Assembly (NCBI GenBank): GCA_002364555.1
Contig: DEYM01000167.1
Location: forward strand, 52,781 to 78,562
Direction of reading: 5' to 3'
Length of the DNA stretch: 25,782 nt
DNA from: Phycisphaerales bacterium UBA3158
Lineage (GTDB): Bacteria; Planctomycetota; Phycisphaerae; Phycisphaerales; SM1A02
This document shows, piece by piece, positions 6,990-14,868 of this stretch; the first letter of the stretch is position 1; each line of letters opens with the position of its first letter. The notes under the pieces were generated by a model. It was not told where the DNA came from, did not search any database, and saw nothing but the letters and a program-made list of their open reading frames with translations. The translations under genes were made by a program, and so were the position numbers.

Positions 6990-8240
6990 TCAGGGAGCCT
7001 TGCCGAAGACCAGGCTCACGTTGTGACCGCCGAATCCGAACGAGTTGTTCAGGGCGTACGTGATGTCGCGTTCCTTGGCCTCGTTGGCGGCGAAGTCGAG
7101 ATCGAATCCCTCATCGGGATTCTCGAGGTTGATCGTCGGTGGGATCACACCCTCCGTGATGCTCTTCATGACGGCGACCGATTCGATGCCACCTGCGGCA
7201 CCAAGCCCATGACCGGTCATCGATTTCGTCGAGGACATGGTCAGCTTGTAGGCATGGTCTCCAAAGACATCCTTGACCGCCTGAACCTCAGAGGCATCGC
7301 CCAGAGGCGTGGACGTTCCATGGGCATTGATGTAATCGATGTCGGTCGTGTTGATGCGGGCATTCTTCAAGGCGAGCTTCATCGCACGAGCGGCACCTTC
7401 ACCGTTTTCCGCCGGTGCAGCGATGTGATGCGCATCACCGGAGATTCCATAGCCCAGGAACTCTCCGAGAATCTCGGCACCACGAGCCTTGGCATGCGCA
7501 AGGGATTCCAGCACCACGACGGCACCACCTTCCGCCAGGACAAAGCCATCTCGATCGCGATCGAATGGACGGGACGCCCTGTGCGGATCGTCATTTCTGG
7601 TCGACAGGGCCTTCATGGCGGAAAAGGCGGAGATGCAGAGGGAAGACACGGCTGCTTCGGTACCACCGGTCAGCATGACATCGGCGTTGCCTAGCTGAAT
7701 CTGCTGTGCAGCCAAGGCCAGAGCATGGGCTCCGGAGGCGCATGCCGTGGCGGTGACGAGATTCATGCCCTTGAGATTCATCCTGAGACTGATGTTGCCA
7801 GTGCAGGCATTGAGCATCAGCTTGGGGACGCAGAAAGGGCTGATTCGTCGAGGTCCCTTGTTGATCAACTTGTGATGATCGGTTTCGATCGTGATGATGC
7901 CGCCGATGCCGCTGCCAATGGCGACACCACGGCGATGCGGATCACCCGAGTTGAAATCTATGCCTGACTGCTCGGCCGCCTCGATGCCGGCCCAGACTCC
8001 GATCTGGGAGTTGCGATCCATTCGCTTGCGTTCGAATACGTCAAGCTTCTCAGAGGGATCCCAATCCTTGACCTCACCGGCAATTCGAGCGTCCCATCGA
8101 TCGTCCTGTTCAAACGCGGTAATCGGCCCCACGCCTGAACGGCCATTGATCATGCCATCCCAGAGTTCTGGAGCCGAATGACCAAGATCGGTCAATGCGC
8201 CCATTCCGGTAATGACAACGCGATGCAGATCACTGCTCAT
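6990..8240 (-). CDS. fabF: 3-oxoacyl-[acyl-carrier-protein] synthase II
   Basis: 416 aa, the normal length for KAS II. FabF condenses malonyl-ACP with growing acyl-ACP in the type II fatty-acid synthase and has the role of elongating C16 unsaturated chains in other bacteria. The Cys-His-His triad is visible: C167 in TACASG, H307 in NAHGTSTPLGD, H344 in SMTGHGLGA, with K339 just before. Last gene of the fatty-acid locus, 114 nt downstream of acpP; the promoter before acpP probably serves both. No intrinsic terminator was found after it. Confidence 0.97.
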   Translation of the reverse strand: MSSDLHRVVITGMGALTDLGHSAPELWDGMINGRSGVGPITAFEQDDRWDARIAGEVKDWDPSEKLDVFERKRMDRNSQIGVWAGIEAAEQSGIDFNSGDPHRRGVAIGSGIGGIITIETDHHKLINKGPRRISPFCVPKLMLNACTGNISLRMNLKGMNLVTATACASGAHALALAAQQIQLGNADVMLTGGTEAAVSSLCISAFSAMKALSTRNDDPHRASRPFDRDRDGFVLAEGGAVVVLESLAHAKARGAEILGEFLGYGISGDAHHIAAPAENGEGAARAMKLALKNARINTTDIDYINAHGTSTPLGDASEVQAVKDVFGDHAYKLTMSSTKSMTGHGLGAAGGIESVAVMKSITEGVIPPTINLENPDEGFDLDFAANEAKERDITYALNNSFGFGGHNVSLVFGKAP

Positions 8241-8354
8241 CGAGCACGCCCCCGCTTTGAATCACATGCAGAACCCCTGAACGAAAAGCATCCAACGGAT
8301 ACCCTTCTTCCAGATTCAACGAACTGCATAAAGGTCGATCTGACCCTGTACACG

Positions 8355-8600
8355 TCAGGACTTGGTCGCCTGAGAGATGTACTCGATGGCCTGGCCAACG
8401 GTCTGAATCTTCTCAGCCTGATCGTCGGGAATGGATGTCTCGAACTCATCCTCGAATTCCATAACCAGTTCAACCGTATCCAGACTGTCCGCATTCAGGT
8501 CGTTTGCGAAGCTGGTATCACGGGTGATCTCGGTCTTATCGACACCCATCTGCTCTGAAACGATCTCAATGACCTTTGCTTCAATCTCGGTGTCCGACAC
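8355..8600 (-). CDS. acpP: Acyl carrier protein
   Basis: 81 aa, acidic, with a GTG start preceded by AGGAG at 8 nt. The phosphopantetheine attachment serine is S39 in DLNADSLDTVELVME, the canonical DSL motif. ACP carries the growing acyl chain between FabD, FabH, FabG, FabF and PlsX products. It sits between fabG and fabF, the usual order, but is set off by a 96-nt gap containing its own promoter-like sequence and a hairpin, consistent with ACP needing higher expression than the enzymes. Confidence 0.98.
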   Translation of the reverse strand: MSDTEIEAKVIEIVSEQMGVDKTEITRDTSFANDLNADSLDTVELVMEFEDEFETSIPDDQAEKIQTVGQAIEYISQATKS

Positions 8601-8622
8601 GGGATGATCTCCTGAAGATGAA

Positions 8623-8636
8623 GGGCTTGGAAGCCC
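8623..8636 (-). promoter_or_regulatory. Hairpin in acpP leader
   Basis: GGGCTT (8623-8628) and AAGCCC (8631-8636) are a perfect inverted repeat with a 2-nt spacer, between the predicted acpP transcription start and its ribosome binding site. It may stabilise the leader or slow read-through from fabG. No T-run follows, so it is not a terminator. Confidence 0.4.
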
Positions 8637-8654
8637 CTAGGTTTAATGCGACCC

Positions 8655-8684
8655 ATTGTAGCTGCTGGGCCGGGAAACGTGCAA
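8655..8684 (-). promoter_or_regulatory. Sigma70-type promoter of acpP-fabF
   Basis: On the minus strand TTGCAC (8679-8684) and TACAAT (8655-8660) are 18 nt apart; the -10 matches 5 of 6 consensus bases and the -35 only 3. This would start a transcript about 50 nt before the acpP GTG, just downstream of the fabG stop. Confidence 0.55.
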
Positions 8685-8696
8685 AAGAAGGGGGGC

Positions 8697-9440
8697 CTAA
8701 CAGACCATTCCCCCATCTACTGTCAGCACCTGTCCAGTCACATATCCGGCTCCCTCTGAGGCCAGAAAAGCGACGGCATGGGCGATTTCATCAGGCTTGC
8801 CAAGCCTTCTGAGAGGTAGCCGTTTGGCAGCCTCTTCGAGAATCTCGCTATTGAGGGCTCCGGTCATGTCGGTCTCGATGAATCCCGGTGCCACCACATT
8901 GGCGGTAATGCCCTTGGAACCGAGTTCCTTGGCCAGAGTCTTCGTCATTCCGACCATACCGGCCTTGGCGGCTGCATAGTTGGCCTGCCCAGCGTTGCCC
9001 ACCAGCCCTGTCACGGAGCCGATGTTGATTATTCGTCCCCATCGACCTCGCATCATCGGACGAGCCACCGCCCGGCAGGTGACGAACGCGGCCTTCAGAT
9101 TGACGTTCATGACCTCATCGAAGTCCTCGTCCGACATCCTCAGTATGAGTCCGTCGCGATTGATTCCAGCATTGTTGACCAGCACGTCGAGCCTGCCATG
9201 GGTATCCAGAATCGAAGTCATCAGCGCATCGACGGCCTTGGTATCGGCCAGATCGCAGACACGAGTCTCCGCCGAACCACCCGAGGACTGGATGGTGGAT
9301 ACCACCTCGTCGAGTCGCTTTTCATCCCTTGCCACGAGAACCATGTGAAAACCATCGGCCCCGAGACGTTCGGCGATCGATCGCCCTATGCCCCGACTTG
9401 CTCCTGTGACGATCGCAACACGACTATCAGTTTTCGCCAT
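8697..9440 (-). CDS. fabG: 3-oxoacyl-[acyl-carrier-protein] reductase
   Basis: 247 aa short-chain dehydrogenase; GAGGA lies 5 nt before the ATG. FabG performs the NADPH-dependent reduction of 3-ketoacyl-ACP. Visible are the nucleotide motif TGASRGIGR (12-20), NNAG (89-92) and the catalytic residues N114, S142, Y155 and K159 (S-V-T-G then YAAAK). The C-terminus (GYVTGQVLTVDGGM) is typical of FabG. It is separated from fabD by a lipoprotein gene, an insertion in the usual fabD-fabG order. Confidence 0.96.
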   Translation of the reverse strand: MAKTDSRVAIVTGASRGIGRSIAERLGADGFHMVLVARDEKRLDEVVSTIQSSGGSAETRVCDLADTKAVDALMTSILDTHGRLDVLVNNAGINRDGLILRMSDEDFDEVMNVNLKAAFVTCRAVARPMMRGRWGRIINIGSVTGLVGNAGQANYAAAKAGMVGMTKTLAKELGSKGITANVVAPGFIETDMTGALNSEILEEAAKRLPLRRLGKPDEIAHAVAFLASEGAGYVTGQVLTVDGGMVC

Positions 9441-9511
9441 TGGATTCCTCGGTTTCCGATGTTCCAGAACTTGGGTTCAATTGATTCAACTCGATCCGAA
9501 CAGGACGAATC

Positions 9512-10258
9512 TCAACGACCGCCGGGGGTCCGCTTCTTGCTGCCGCCACCACCTGGTGAACGTTTCTTGCTGCCACCGCCCGAAGCGAGTGACTGCGAGT
9601 CATCGTCGATGATCAGATCATTCAAGTTCGCGTCCGGTTGATCCCAGGCGAGCTTCTCCTTGGCCAGAACATCCCACCAGGCGGAAATCAGATCATCGCC
9701 GGTCAGTCGACCCATCATTGCCGGTGGTGTCGCCACCGACTCGAACAGCATCCCATCGCCCTGCTCACGATAATTCCAGAGCTGCGGCTGGGACAACTGG
9801 CCGACTTCATAGATCGCCAGGACACAACGTCCGCCTTGGGCCGAGGAACCGGTGGTGACGTAGACCGCATCGATACGGTCACCAGTCGCACTGGCCCACT
9901 GGCCTTCATCGACCATCGACTGGAGCTCCGCGGCATCTGCTGGACCGAGCATGGAGAGAACGGTCTCATGATCACCTGTTGCCCAGGAATCGAAGAACGT
10001 CAGGACACCACGCCTCCCCTGATTGGTGACAGGCGCATCCTCTTCGGGAACATACACCCGATCATCGATCTGCATCTCTTCCATCAACTCATCGATGGTC
10101 ATCAGCTTCACGACCGGCTGGCTCTTCTTGGGAGGAGCCTTCTTGGCTTCCTTGACTGGCTCCTCTGCCGGTCCGCAACCGGAAAGCAGACTCGAGGTCA
10201 CCAGCAGTACGCCGATGATCAACAGACTAATGCTGATACGAGGGATCTGGTTCATCAT
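9512..10258 (-). CDS. Lipoprotein of unknown function with duplicated basic C-terminal tail
   Basis: 248 aa. Residues 10-28 are a lipoprotein signal ending in lipobox LLSGC, with the lipidated Cys at 28 and a Lys/Pro-rich stalk after it. GGAGG lies 9 nt before the first ATG, inside the end of fabD, and the two genes overlap by 32 nt, so translation is probably coupled. The body (about 55-215) contains LTFFDSWATGDHETVLSML, a sequence style seen in NTF2-like/DUF-type periplasmic proteins, but I cannot assign a family. The tail is two copies of GGGSKKR(S/T)PG at 227-246. Its place between fabD and fabG suggests co-expression with fatty-acid synthesis; no role can be inferred. Confidence 0.85.
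   Translation of the reverse strand: MMNQIPRISISLLIIGVLLVTSSLLSGCGPAEEPVKEAKKAPPKKSQPVVKLMTIDELMEEMQIDDRVYVPEEDAPVTNQGRRGVLTFFDSWATGDHETVLSMLGPADAAELQSMVDEGQWASATGDRIDAVYVTTGSSAQGGRCVLAIYEVGQLSQPQLWNYREQGDGMLFESVATPPAMMGRLTGDDLISAWWDVLAKEKLAWDQPDANLNDLIIDDDSQSLASGGGSKKRSPGGGGSKKRTPGGR
9521..9580 (-). repeat. Two tandem 30-nt coding repeats (10-residue unit)
   Basis: Positions 9551-9580 encode GGGSKKRSPG and 9521-9550 encode GGGSKKRTPG. Seven of the ten codons differ between copies, nearly all at third positions, so the duplication is not recent and the protein repeat seems maintained. Confidence 0.85.
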
Positions 10259-11198
10259 GGTTCACAACCTCCATCTTTCGATCGATTCTCTTCATCAACC
10301 CCTTGAGTACCTTTCCCGGAGCCAGTTCATGAAAACCCGAATACTCGGATTCGAGCATGCTCTGAATTGACTGGGACCAACGGACAGGGCTGGTTATCTG
10401 CTCAACAAGACGTGTTCGTATTTCTTCGACATCGGTCCCATGGGGTTGTGCGGTCACATTCGACCAGACGGGAACCTGCGGTGCCTTCATCTCGATGCCT
10501 TCAAGCACATTCGACATGCGATCCGCTGCCGGTTGCATCAATGAGGAGTGAAACGCTCCGGCGACGGGCAGGGCCTTGGCACGATGGCCGGAGTCCCCTG
10601 CTTTTTCAACAGCCATCTGACAAGCCTGCTCGGAGCCGCTGAGCACGATCTGCCCCGGTGCATTGAAATTCGCACAGACAAGCACTTCGTCATCTCCGAG
10701 CGATGCCAGCACGGAGTCACAGAAGGACACCGCTTCCGATTCATCGGCAGCACCCATGAGGGCGACCATGCCTCCACGAGACGATTCCGCCGCCTCCTGC
10801 ATCAGACGGCCTCGAGCCGCCACCGTCTCCAGGGCATCGGCGAAGTTCATGACTCCAGCCAGATGCAGGGCGGTGTACTCACCGAGGGACAGGCCCGATG
10901 CGGAAGTCGCTGTGAATGATTCGTTGTTGGCCCGAATTCCATGAAAACAGGCGACGGAGCAGGCCAGTATCGCGGGCTGACTCACATCGGTCTTGTTCAG
11001 AAGATCCACGGGACCATCGAAGCAGATCTCGCTGAGCGGACGTGGCAATCGACCATCAAGGATCTCATCGGCCTGCTTCATGATTCTGGCCGCCTCGGGA
11101 GAGGACTCACACCATGAGCGAGCCATGCCGAGTGCCTGAGCGCCCTGGCCGGGACACAAAACCGTGTTGTGCTGAATATCTGACATGTTGGACATCAT
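10227..11198 (-). CDS. fabD: Malonyl-CoA:ACP transacylase
   Basis: 323 aa. FabD loads malonyl from CoA onto ACP. Motifs: GQGAQ (17-21), the nucleophile S104 in GLSLGEYTAL, and H217 in GAFHSSLM. Three near-by in-frame ATGs (11198, 11195, 11186) could start translation; none has a strong ribosome binding site, and the first is taken. It lies 38 nt after the fabH stop, and its 3' end overlaps the lipoprotein gene by 32 nt, an unusually long overlap for this otherwise standard locus. Confidence 0.95.
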   Translation of the reverse strand: MMSNMSDIQHNTVLCPGQGAQALGMARSWCESSPEAARIMKQADEILDGRLPRPLSEICFDGPVDLLNKTDVSQPAILACSVACFHGIRANNESFTATSASGLSLGEYTALHLAGVMNFADALETVAARGRLMQEAAESSRGGMVALMGAADESEAVSFCDSVLASLGDDEVLVCANFNAPGQIVLSGSEQACQMAVEKAGDSGHRAKALPVAGAFHSSLMQPAADRMSNVLEGIEMKAPQVPVWSNVTAQPHGTDVEEIRTRLVEQITSPVRWSQSIQSMLESEYSGFHELAPGKVLKGLMKRIDRKMEVVNHDEPDPSYQH

Positions 11199-11236
11199 AG
11201 ATCAGAACGGCTGCCCCAAGTGAACCCTTGGGATTT

Positions 11237-12244
11237 CTAGAGGTTCCAGACGCTCGAGGCCCACGTGAGACCTCCGCCAAAGGCCACAAAGACGACGGTA
11301 TCACCCTCTTCGAGCTTTCCGGCACGGCGTATCTGATCAAAGCACAGACCGACGGATCCAGCCGAGGAATTACCGTAGCGATCGATGTTCACGTAGACCT
11401 TTTCATCAGGCAGCCCGAGTTTTTCCTTGGCGGATTCGATGATCCGGATATTCGACTGATGGCAGATGAACTGCGCGATGTCGTCCGCAGTCAGTCCTGT
11501 GGAATTCAAGGCGTCCTGGATGACTTCCTTGAACTTGGAGACGGCGAAGCGATAGACATCACGCCCTTCCATTCGAAGCTTGCCCAGCTCGATGTCTATT
11601 TCCGGGGAATTCGGGGGAATGTCCTCTTTTTTCCGTGGCAGGAAAAGCGAAGGCCAGTTCTCGCCGTCGGACTGGATGACCTGGTAGATGCATCCCTTGT
11701 CGGGATTGTCGTCCCGGACCTGGATAGCGGCACCGGCGGCATCGCCGAAGAGAATCGAGACGGAACGTTCGTTGTAGTCGACGATGGTGGACATCGCGTC
11801 GCAACCCACCACACCGATGGCCTTGTGACGACCTGATCGGATCAATGAATCCGCGAGATTCATCGCATAGACGAATCCCGAGCAGGCGGCGACGAGATCG
11901 AAGGCACCGGCAGGCGCTGCACCGAGCGCCGCTCCGATACGGCAGGCATTCGAGGGACAGGTCATCTCGGAGGAGACCGACGCGACAATGATCAGATCGA
12001 GATCGGATCCCTTCATGCCGGCGTCCTCGAGGGCACGCTCGAGGGAATCACGCTGAAGCGTGTAGGCGGATTCCTTTCCAGGCGTGCAGATGCGACGCTC
12101 CGCGATTCCAGTGCGCTGGCGGATCCACTCATCGGAGGTATCCATCATGCTCGCGAGATCTGCGTTGGTCAGTACCCTTTCAGGAACAGCAGAACCCGTA
12201 CCGGCAATTCGGACCCCGTGGGGAAACCCGGCTGTAGATGTCAT
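11237..12244 (-). CDS. fabH: 3-oxoacyl-[acyl-carrier-protein] synthase III
   Basis: 335 aa from the ATG at 12244, which overlaps the plsX stop by one base (TGATG) and follows GGAGG. FabH starts fatty-acid synthesis by condensing acetyl-CoA or a branched acyl-CoA with malonyl-ACP. The catalytic triad is C121 (AACSGF), H262 (CHQSN) and N292 (YGNSSAGS). Translational coupling to plsX matches the conserved plsX-fabH pair of many bacteria. A TTG immediately upstream (12247) is an unlikely alternative start. Confidence 0.97.
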   Translation of the reverse strand: MTSTAGFPHGVRIAGTGSAVPERVLTNADLASMMDTSDEWIRQRTGIAERRICTPGKESAYTLQRDSLERALEDAGMKGSDLDLIIVASVSSEMTCPSNACRIGAALGAAPAGAFDLVAACSGFVYAMNLADSLIRSGRHKAIGVVGCDAMSTIVDYNERSVSILFGDAAGAAIQVRDDNPDKGCIYQVIQSDGENWPSLFLPRKKEDIPPNSPEIDIELGKLRMEGRDVYRFAVSKFKEVIQDALNSTGLTADDIAQFICHQSNIRIIESAKEKLGLPDEKVYVNIDRYGNSSAGSVGLCFDQIRRAGKLEEGDTVVFVAFGGGLTWASSVWNL

Positions 12245-13260
12245 CAAGCCTCCACTTCAACGCTGCCCAGGATTTCCTGGATAGCGTCATTCACACCCGA
12301 CATGACAAACCGACGAGCACGTCCAATGGCGTTGGCAATTGTACGCGCTTCGCTGGAGCCATGACAGATCAGACAGATGCCGTTGACACCCATCAGTGGA
12401 GCACCGCCGTATTCGTGGTAGTCGTACTCCTTGTACAACTGCTTCACGATGGCCTTGAATTGTTCAGCGAGGGCCGGATCTACTTCAAGAGCACCGGCAG
12501 CCAGCTTCTTGATGATGCCGCTGGAGAGACCCTCCGCGAGCTTGAGAGTCACATTTCCGGTCACGCCATCACTGACGACCACATCCGCGGCACCGTCGAA
12601 GACGGCACGCCCCTCGACATAGCCGATGTAGTTGACCGCATCGCAGTCCCGCATCATGTCGCGGGCCTTCTTGAGATCCTCCGTGCCCTTGTGTTCCTCA
12701 CCGCCGACATTCATCAACCCGACTCTCGGGGACTCTATGCCCAGAACCTGATTGGCATACACGGTGCCCATGACTCCGTACTGCATCAGATGATGGGGCT
12801 TGGGTTCGATGTTCGCACCCACGTCGATGAATGTCACAGGTCCAGTGAAGGTTGGAATCACGGCTGCGATCCCGGGGCGAGCCACAGCCGGCAGTCGACG
12901 CATGTGCATCTGGGCGGCAGCGACGAAAGCGCCGGTGTTTCCGGCGGAGATGACGACATCCAGCTGGCCATGCTCGGACTTGCGTGAGGCTTCTCGACAG
13001 ACCTTCACGAGAGAGCTGTCGGTTTTCGTACGGACCGCCTCCACCGGGGATTCATCCATGGCGACTTCCTGAGTCGTCCAGACGAACTCGATCCGGGGAT
13101 CGGAACAGTTGTTTTCTTCTAACCAGGACTCGATGGCCTTCTGATCACCGAACAGGACCAGTTGATCACCTTCATCCAGGAATTGGAGCCCTGACAGAGC
13201 CCCGTCCAGAATCGCCTGTGGGGCGTTGTCGCCACCCATGACATCGATACCGATGCGCAT
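12244..13260 (-). CDS. plsX: Phosphate acyltransferase
   Basis: 338 aa. PlsX converts acyl-ACP to acyl-phosphate, the acyl donor for PlsY in phospholipid synthesis, as a peripheral membrane enzyme. The N-terminus RIGIDVMGGDNAP (2-14) is the family signature; SAGNTGAFVAAA (about 105-116), SDGVTGNVTLKLAEG and HGSSEARTIANAI further along also match. It starts 3 nt after the rpmF stop, the usual rpmF-plsX arrangement, and its stop overlaps fabH. Confidence 0.97.
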   Translation of the reverse strand: MRIGIDVMGGDNAPQAILDGALSGLQFLDEGDQLVLFGDQKAIESWLEENNCSDPRIEFVWTTQEVAMDESPVEAVRTKTDSSLVKVCREASRKSEHGQLDVVISAGNTGAFVAAAQMHMRRLPAVARPGIAAVIPTFTGPVTFIDVGANIEPKPHHLMQYGVMGTVYANQVLGIESPRVGLMNVGGEEHKGTEDLKKARDMMRDCDAVNYIGYVEGRAVFDGAADVVVSDGVTGNVTLKLAEGLSSGIIKKLAAGALEVDPALAEQFKAIVKQLYKEYDYHEYGGAPLMGVNGICLICHGSSEARTIANAIGRARRFVMSGVNDAIQEILGSVEVEA

Positions 13261-13263
13261 CGA

Positions 13264-13446
13264 CTACTCGGTTCCAGTCGCCAGGGTGAGGCCTGGACGA
13301 ACGTAACCGCATGCTCTGCAGGCTGCGTGGGGTTGCCGGGGATTGCCGCAACTCGGGCAGGTCACCAGATGCGTGCGAGTGATCGCATGATGTGACCGAC
13401 GCTTGCGCTTGCGGCTTGGAGATGTACGAAATGCGGGTACGGCCAT
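13264..13446 (-). CDS. rpmF: 50S ribosomal protein L32
   Basis: 60 aa, basic N-terminus MAVPAFRTSPSRKRKRR with the typical 'AVP..K.S..R...RR' start, and four cysteines C30, C33, C43 and C46 in two CxxC pairs, so this is the zinc-binding form. AGAGG lies 8 nt before the ATG. First gene of the plsX-fab operon, linking ribosome and membrane synthesis. The yceD/DUF177 gene often found upstream of rpmF is absent here; upstream lies a promoter instead. Confidence 0.97.
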   Translation of the reverse strand: MAVPAFRTSPSRKRKRRSHHAITRTHLVTCPSCGNPRQPHAACRACGYVRPGLTLATGTE

Positions 13447-13503
13447 GACAAGTGCCTCTCAACTGGGCGTTCTTCAGCTCCCTTGGATGATCGTGACCTG
13501 AAC

Positions 13504-13540
13504 GCCTCACATGAGGCTTTCCAAGGCACGCCAAGGCGTG
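13504..13540 (-). promoter_or_regulatory. Twin hairpins in the rpmF leader
   Basis: Two perfect 6-bp inverted repeats with 2-nt spacers: CACGCC/GGCGTG at 13527-13540, then GCCTCA/TGAGGC at 13504-13517. They begin about 10 nt after the predicted transcription start. They may be RNA hairpins in the roughly 100-nt leader, or double-stranded binding sites. The word CCAAGG occurs twice around the first (13521-13526 and 13531-13536). Confidence 0.5.
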
Positions 13541-13555
13541 AAGTAGAAGACCGCC

Positions 13556-13584
13556 ACTTTAGAAACAAGCTGAGGGCATGTCAA
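13556..13584 (-). promoter_or_regulatory. Strong sigma70-type promoter of rpmF-plsX-fab operon
   Basis: On the minus strand a perfect TTGACA (13579-13584) is separated by exactly 17 nt from TAAAGT (13556-13561, 4 of 6 matches). Transcription would start near 13549, giving a leader of about 100 nt before rpmF. It lies downstream of the MutL operon on the same strand. Confidence 0.75.
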
Positions 13585-13638
13585 TGAAACAGTCCCCCAG
13601 ACCCCCGCAGGAGCCCGATAAATCAACACTTCACCGGA

Positions 13639-14868
13639 TTACAGCAGATGCAGCCATTCCTTGAAGAGGAAATCGAATCGCTCCGTGAGCAACGTGATTC
13701 GCCCCATCACCGTCAGGCCGAATGCCGCACCGAAGGTCACCATCAGAACGAAAATGCCGCCTCTTGCCGCCTTTCCGACTGCCCCCTTGTGCTCGAGGGA
13801 GAAGAAGAAGTAGACCAGACACAGCAATACGCTCAGCAGAATGATGACGGCACCAAGGGAGTTCCAGAATTCAAACTGCCCCGCCGCATTGGTTGCCCAG
13901 AGGGATGTGATCGTGCCCTTGATCTGGAGAAGGAAATCCGACTCCAGATGGGACGTCAATCGGAAACCAGCGGTTGCACCGATGATGAACGCCAATGGCC
14001 AACGGGCAATCCACCCTCCCTTTGGAAGCAGACGGCAGACGAGCATGATCGCGAGAATGCCGGGAAGGATGTAGACCCAATCCCACTGATAGCTCCAGGG
14101 AAGCCCCGGGGAGGTCCATGAACGAACCAGGGACGGGAACAGGTTGATCAGAAGCTGATCGACGATGCCCGTGTAGAACGCGTAGGCCATCCAATAGCCG
14201 GCGGAGGTTCCGACGACGATCGCCTCGGCGGCCTTGTAGAAGGGATTGTCACCCAGCAGGAAGGACATGATCGCGAGTGTCAGAATCGCCGACAACCATA
14301 TCCCCACGGTACGACTGACTGAAAACGTCGCGTTCTCCGGTCGATCCGCTGCTGAGATATTCGCGGCAATGTTGGTCGTGACTTCCCACGTGGACGTCTT
14401 GCCCGTGCTTTTCCAGCCTTCCTTTGGAGATGACTCGATGTCGTTGTCGTTGACCCACTTCATCATGGTGGCATCACCGGTGACATGGACCAGCTTGGCT
14501 GATCCTCCTGCCACAATGGCCTTTTCCGATGAGGCCATCGAATCCTTCGAATAGACCTCGTCACCCAGTTGGGAATGAAGGGATTGATTCTCTGTGGAAT
14601 CCTTCACTTCACGCGTATCGGAGACGACCGCCCCATGGTGGACCAGCTCCCGGACTTCGCCGGAGTTCGCAGGCAACCATTCATTCACCTTGACGGTCTC
14701 TTCGTACTGGCTGTAGTTCTGCTTTTCAGAGGTCACCCAGACATGTCCGGCATCCAGAGTGAAGTAGGCGACCACCATCCCGACGATCATGATTATGACC
14801 AGGATGCTCCACCCGATTTTCGCACCGGCTCCGGAATTCGGGATAGGCGTTTGTGCTTCATTGGTCAT
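13639..14868 (-). CDS. Polytopic membrane protein, last gene of the MutL operon
   Basis: 409 aa; GAGGA lies 8 nt before the ATG, and the start overlaps the upstream gene's stop by 4 nt. One membrane helix at about 19-37 is followed by a polar, Thr/Ser/Glu-rich, probably extracytoplasmic domain (40-185). At least six further helices follow: about 187-206, 213-235, 263-280, 287-303, 336-357 and 369-390. The second half has features of a channel or transporter core (many Gly/Trp in helices, R302 in GFRLTSHLESD between helices) but matches no transporter I know. It is the most hydrophobic member of the cluster and a likely membrane core of the complex. Confidence 0.88.
   Translation of the reverse strand: MTNEAQTPIPNSGAGAKIGWSILVIIMIVGMVVAYFTLDAGHVWVTSEKQNYSQYEETVKVNEWLPANSGEVRELVHHGAVVSDTREVKDSTENQSLHSQLGDEVYSKDSMASSEKAIVAGGSAKLVHVTGDATMMKWVNDNDIESSPKEGWKSTGKTSTWEVTTNIAANISAADRPENATFSVSRTVGIWLSAILTLAIMSFLLGDNPFYKAAEAIVVGTSAGYWMAYAFYTGIVDQLLINLFPSLVRSWTSPGLPWSYQWDWVYILPGILAIMLVCRLLPKGGWIARWPLAFIIGATAGFRLTSHLESDFLLQIKGTITSLWATNAAGQFEFWNSLGAVIILLSVLLCLVYFFFSLEHKGAVGKAARGGIFVLMVTFGAAFGLTVMGRITLLTERFDFLFKEWLHLL

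Noticed and set aside
13362..13568. Small minus-strand frames overlapping the rpmF leader
   Set aside because: They cover the promoter and hairpins in the wrong frame, lack a good ribosome binding site and resemble no known leader peptide.
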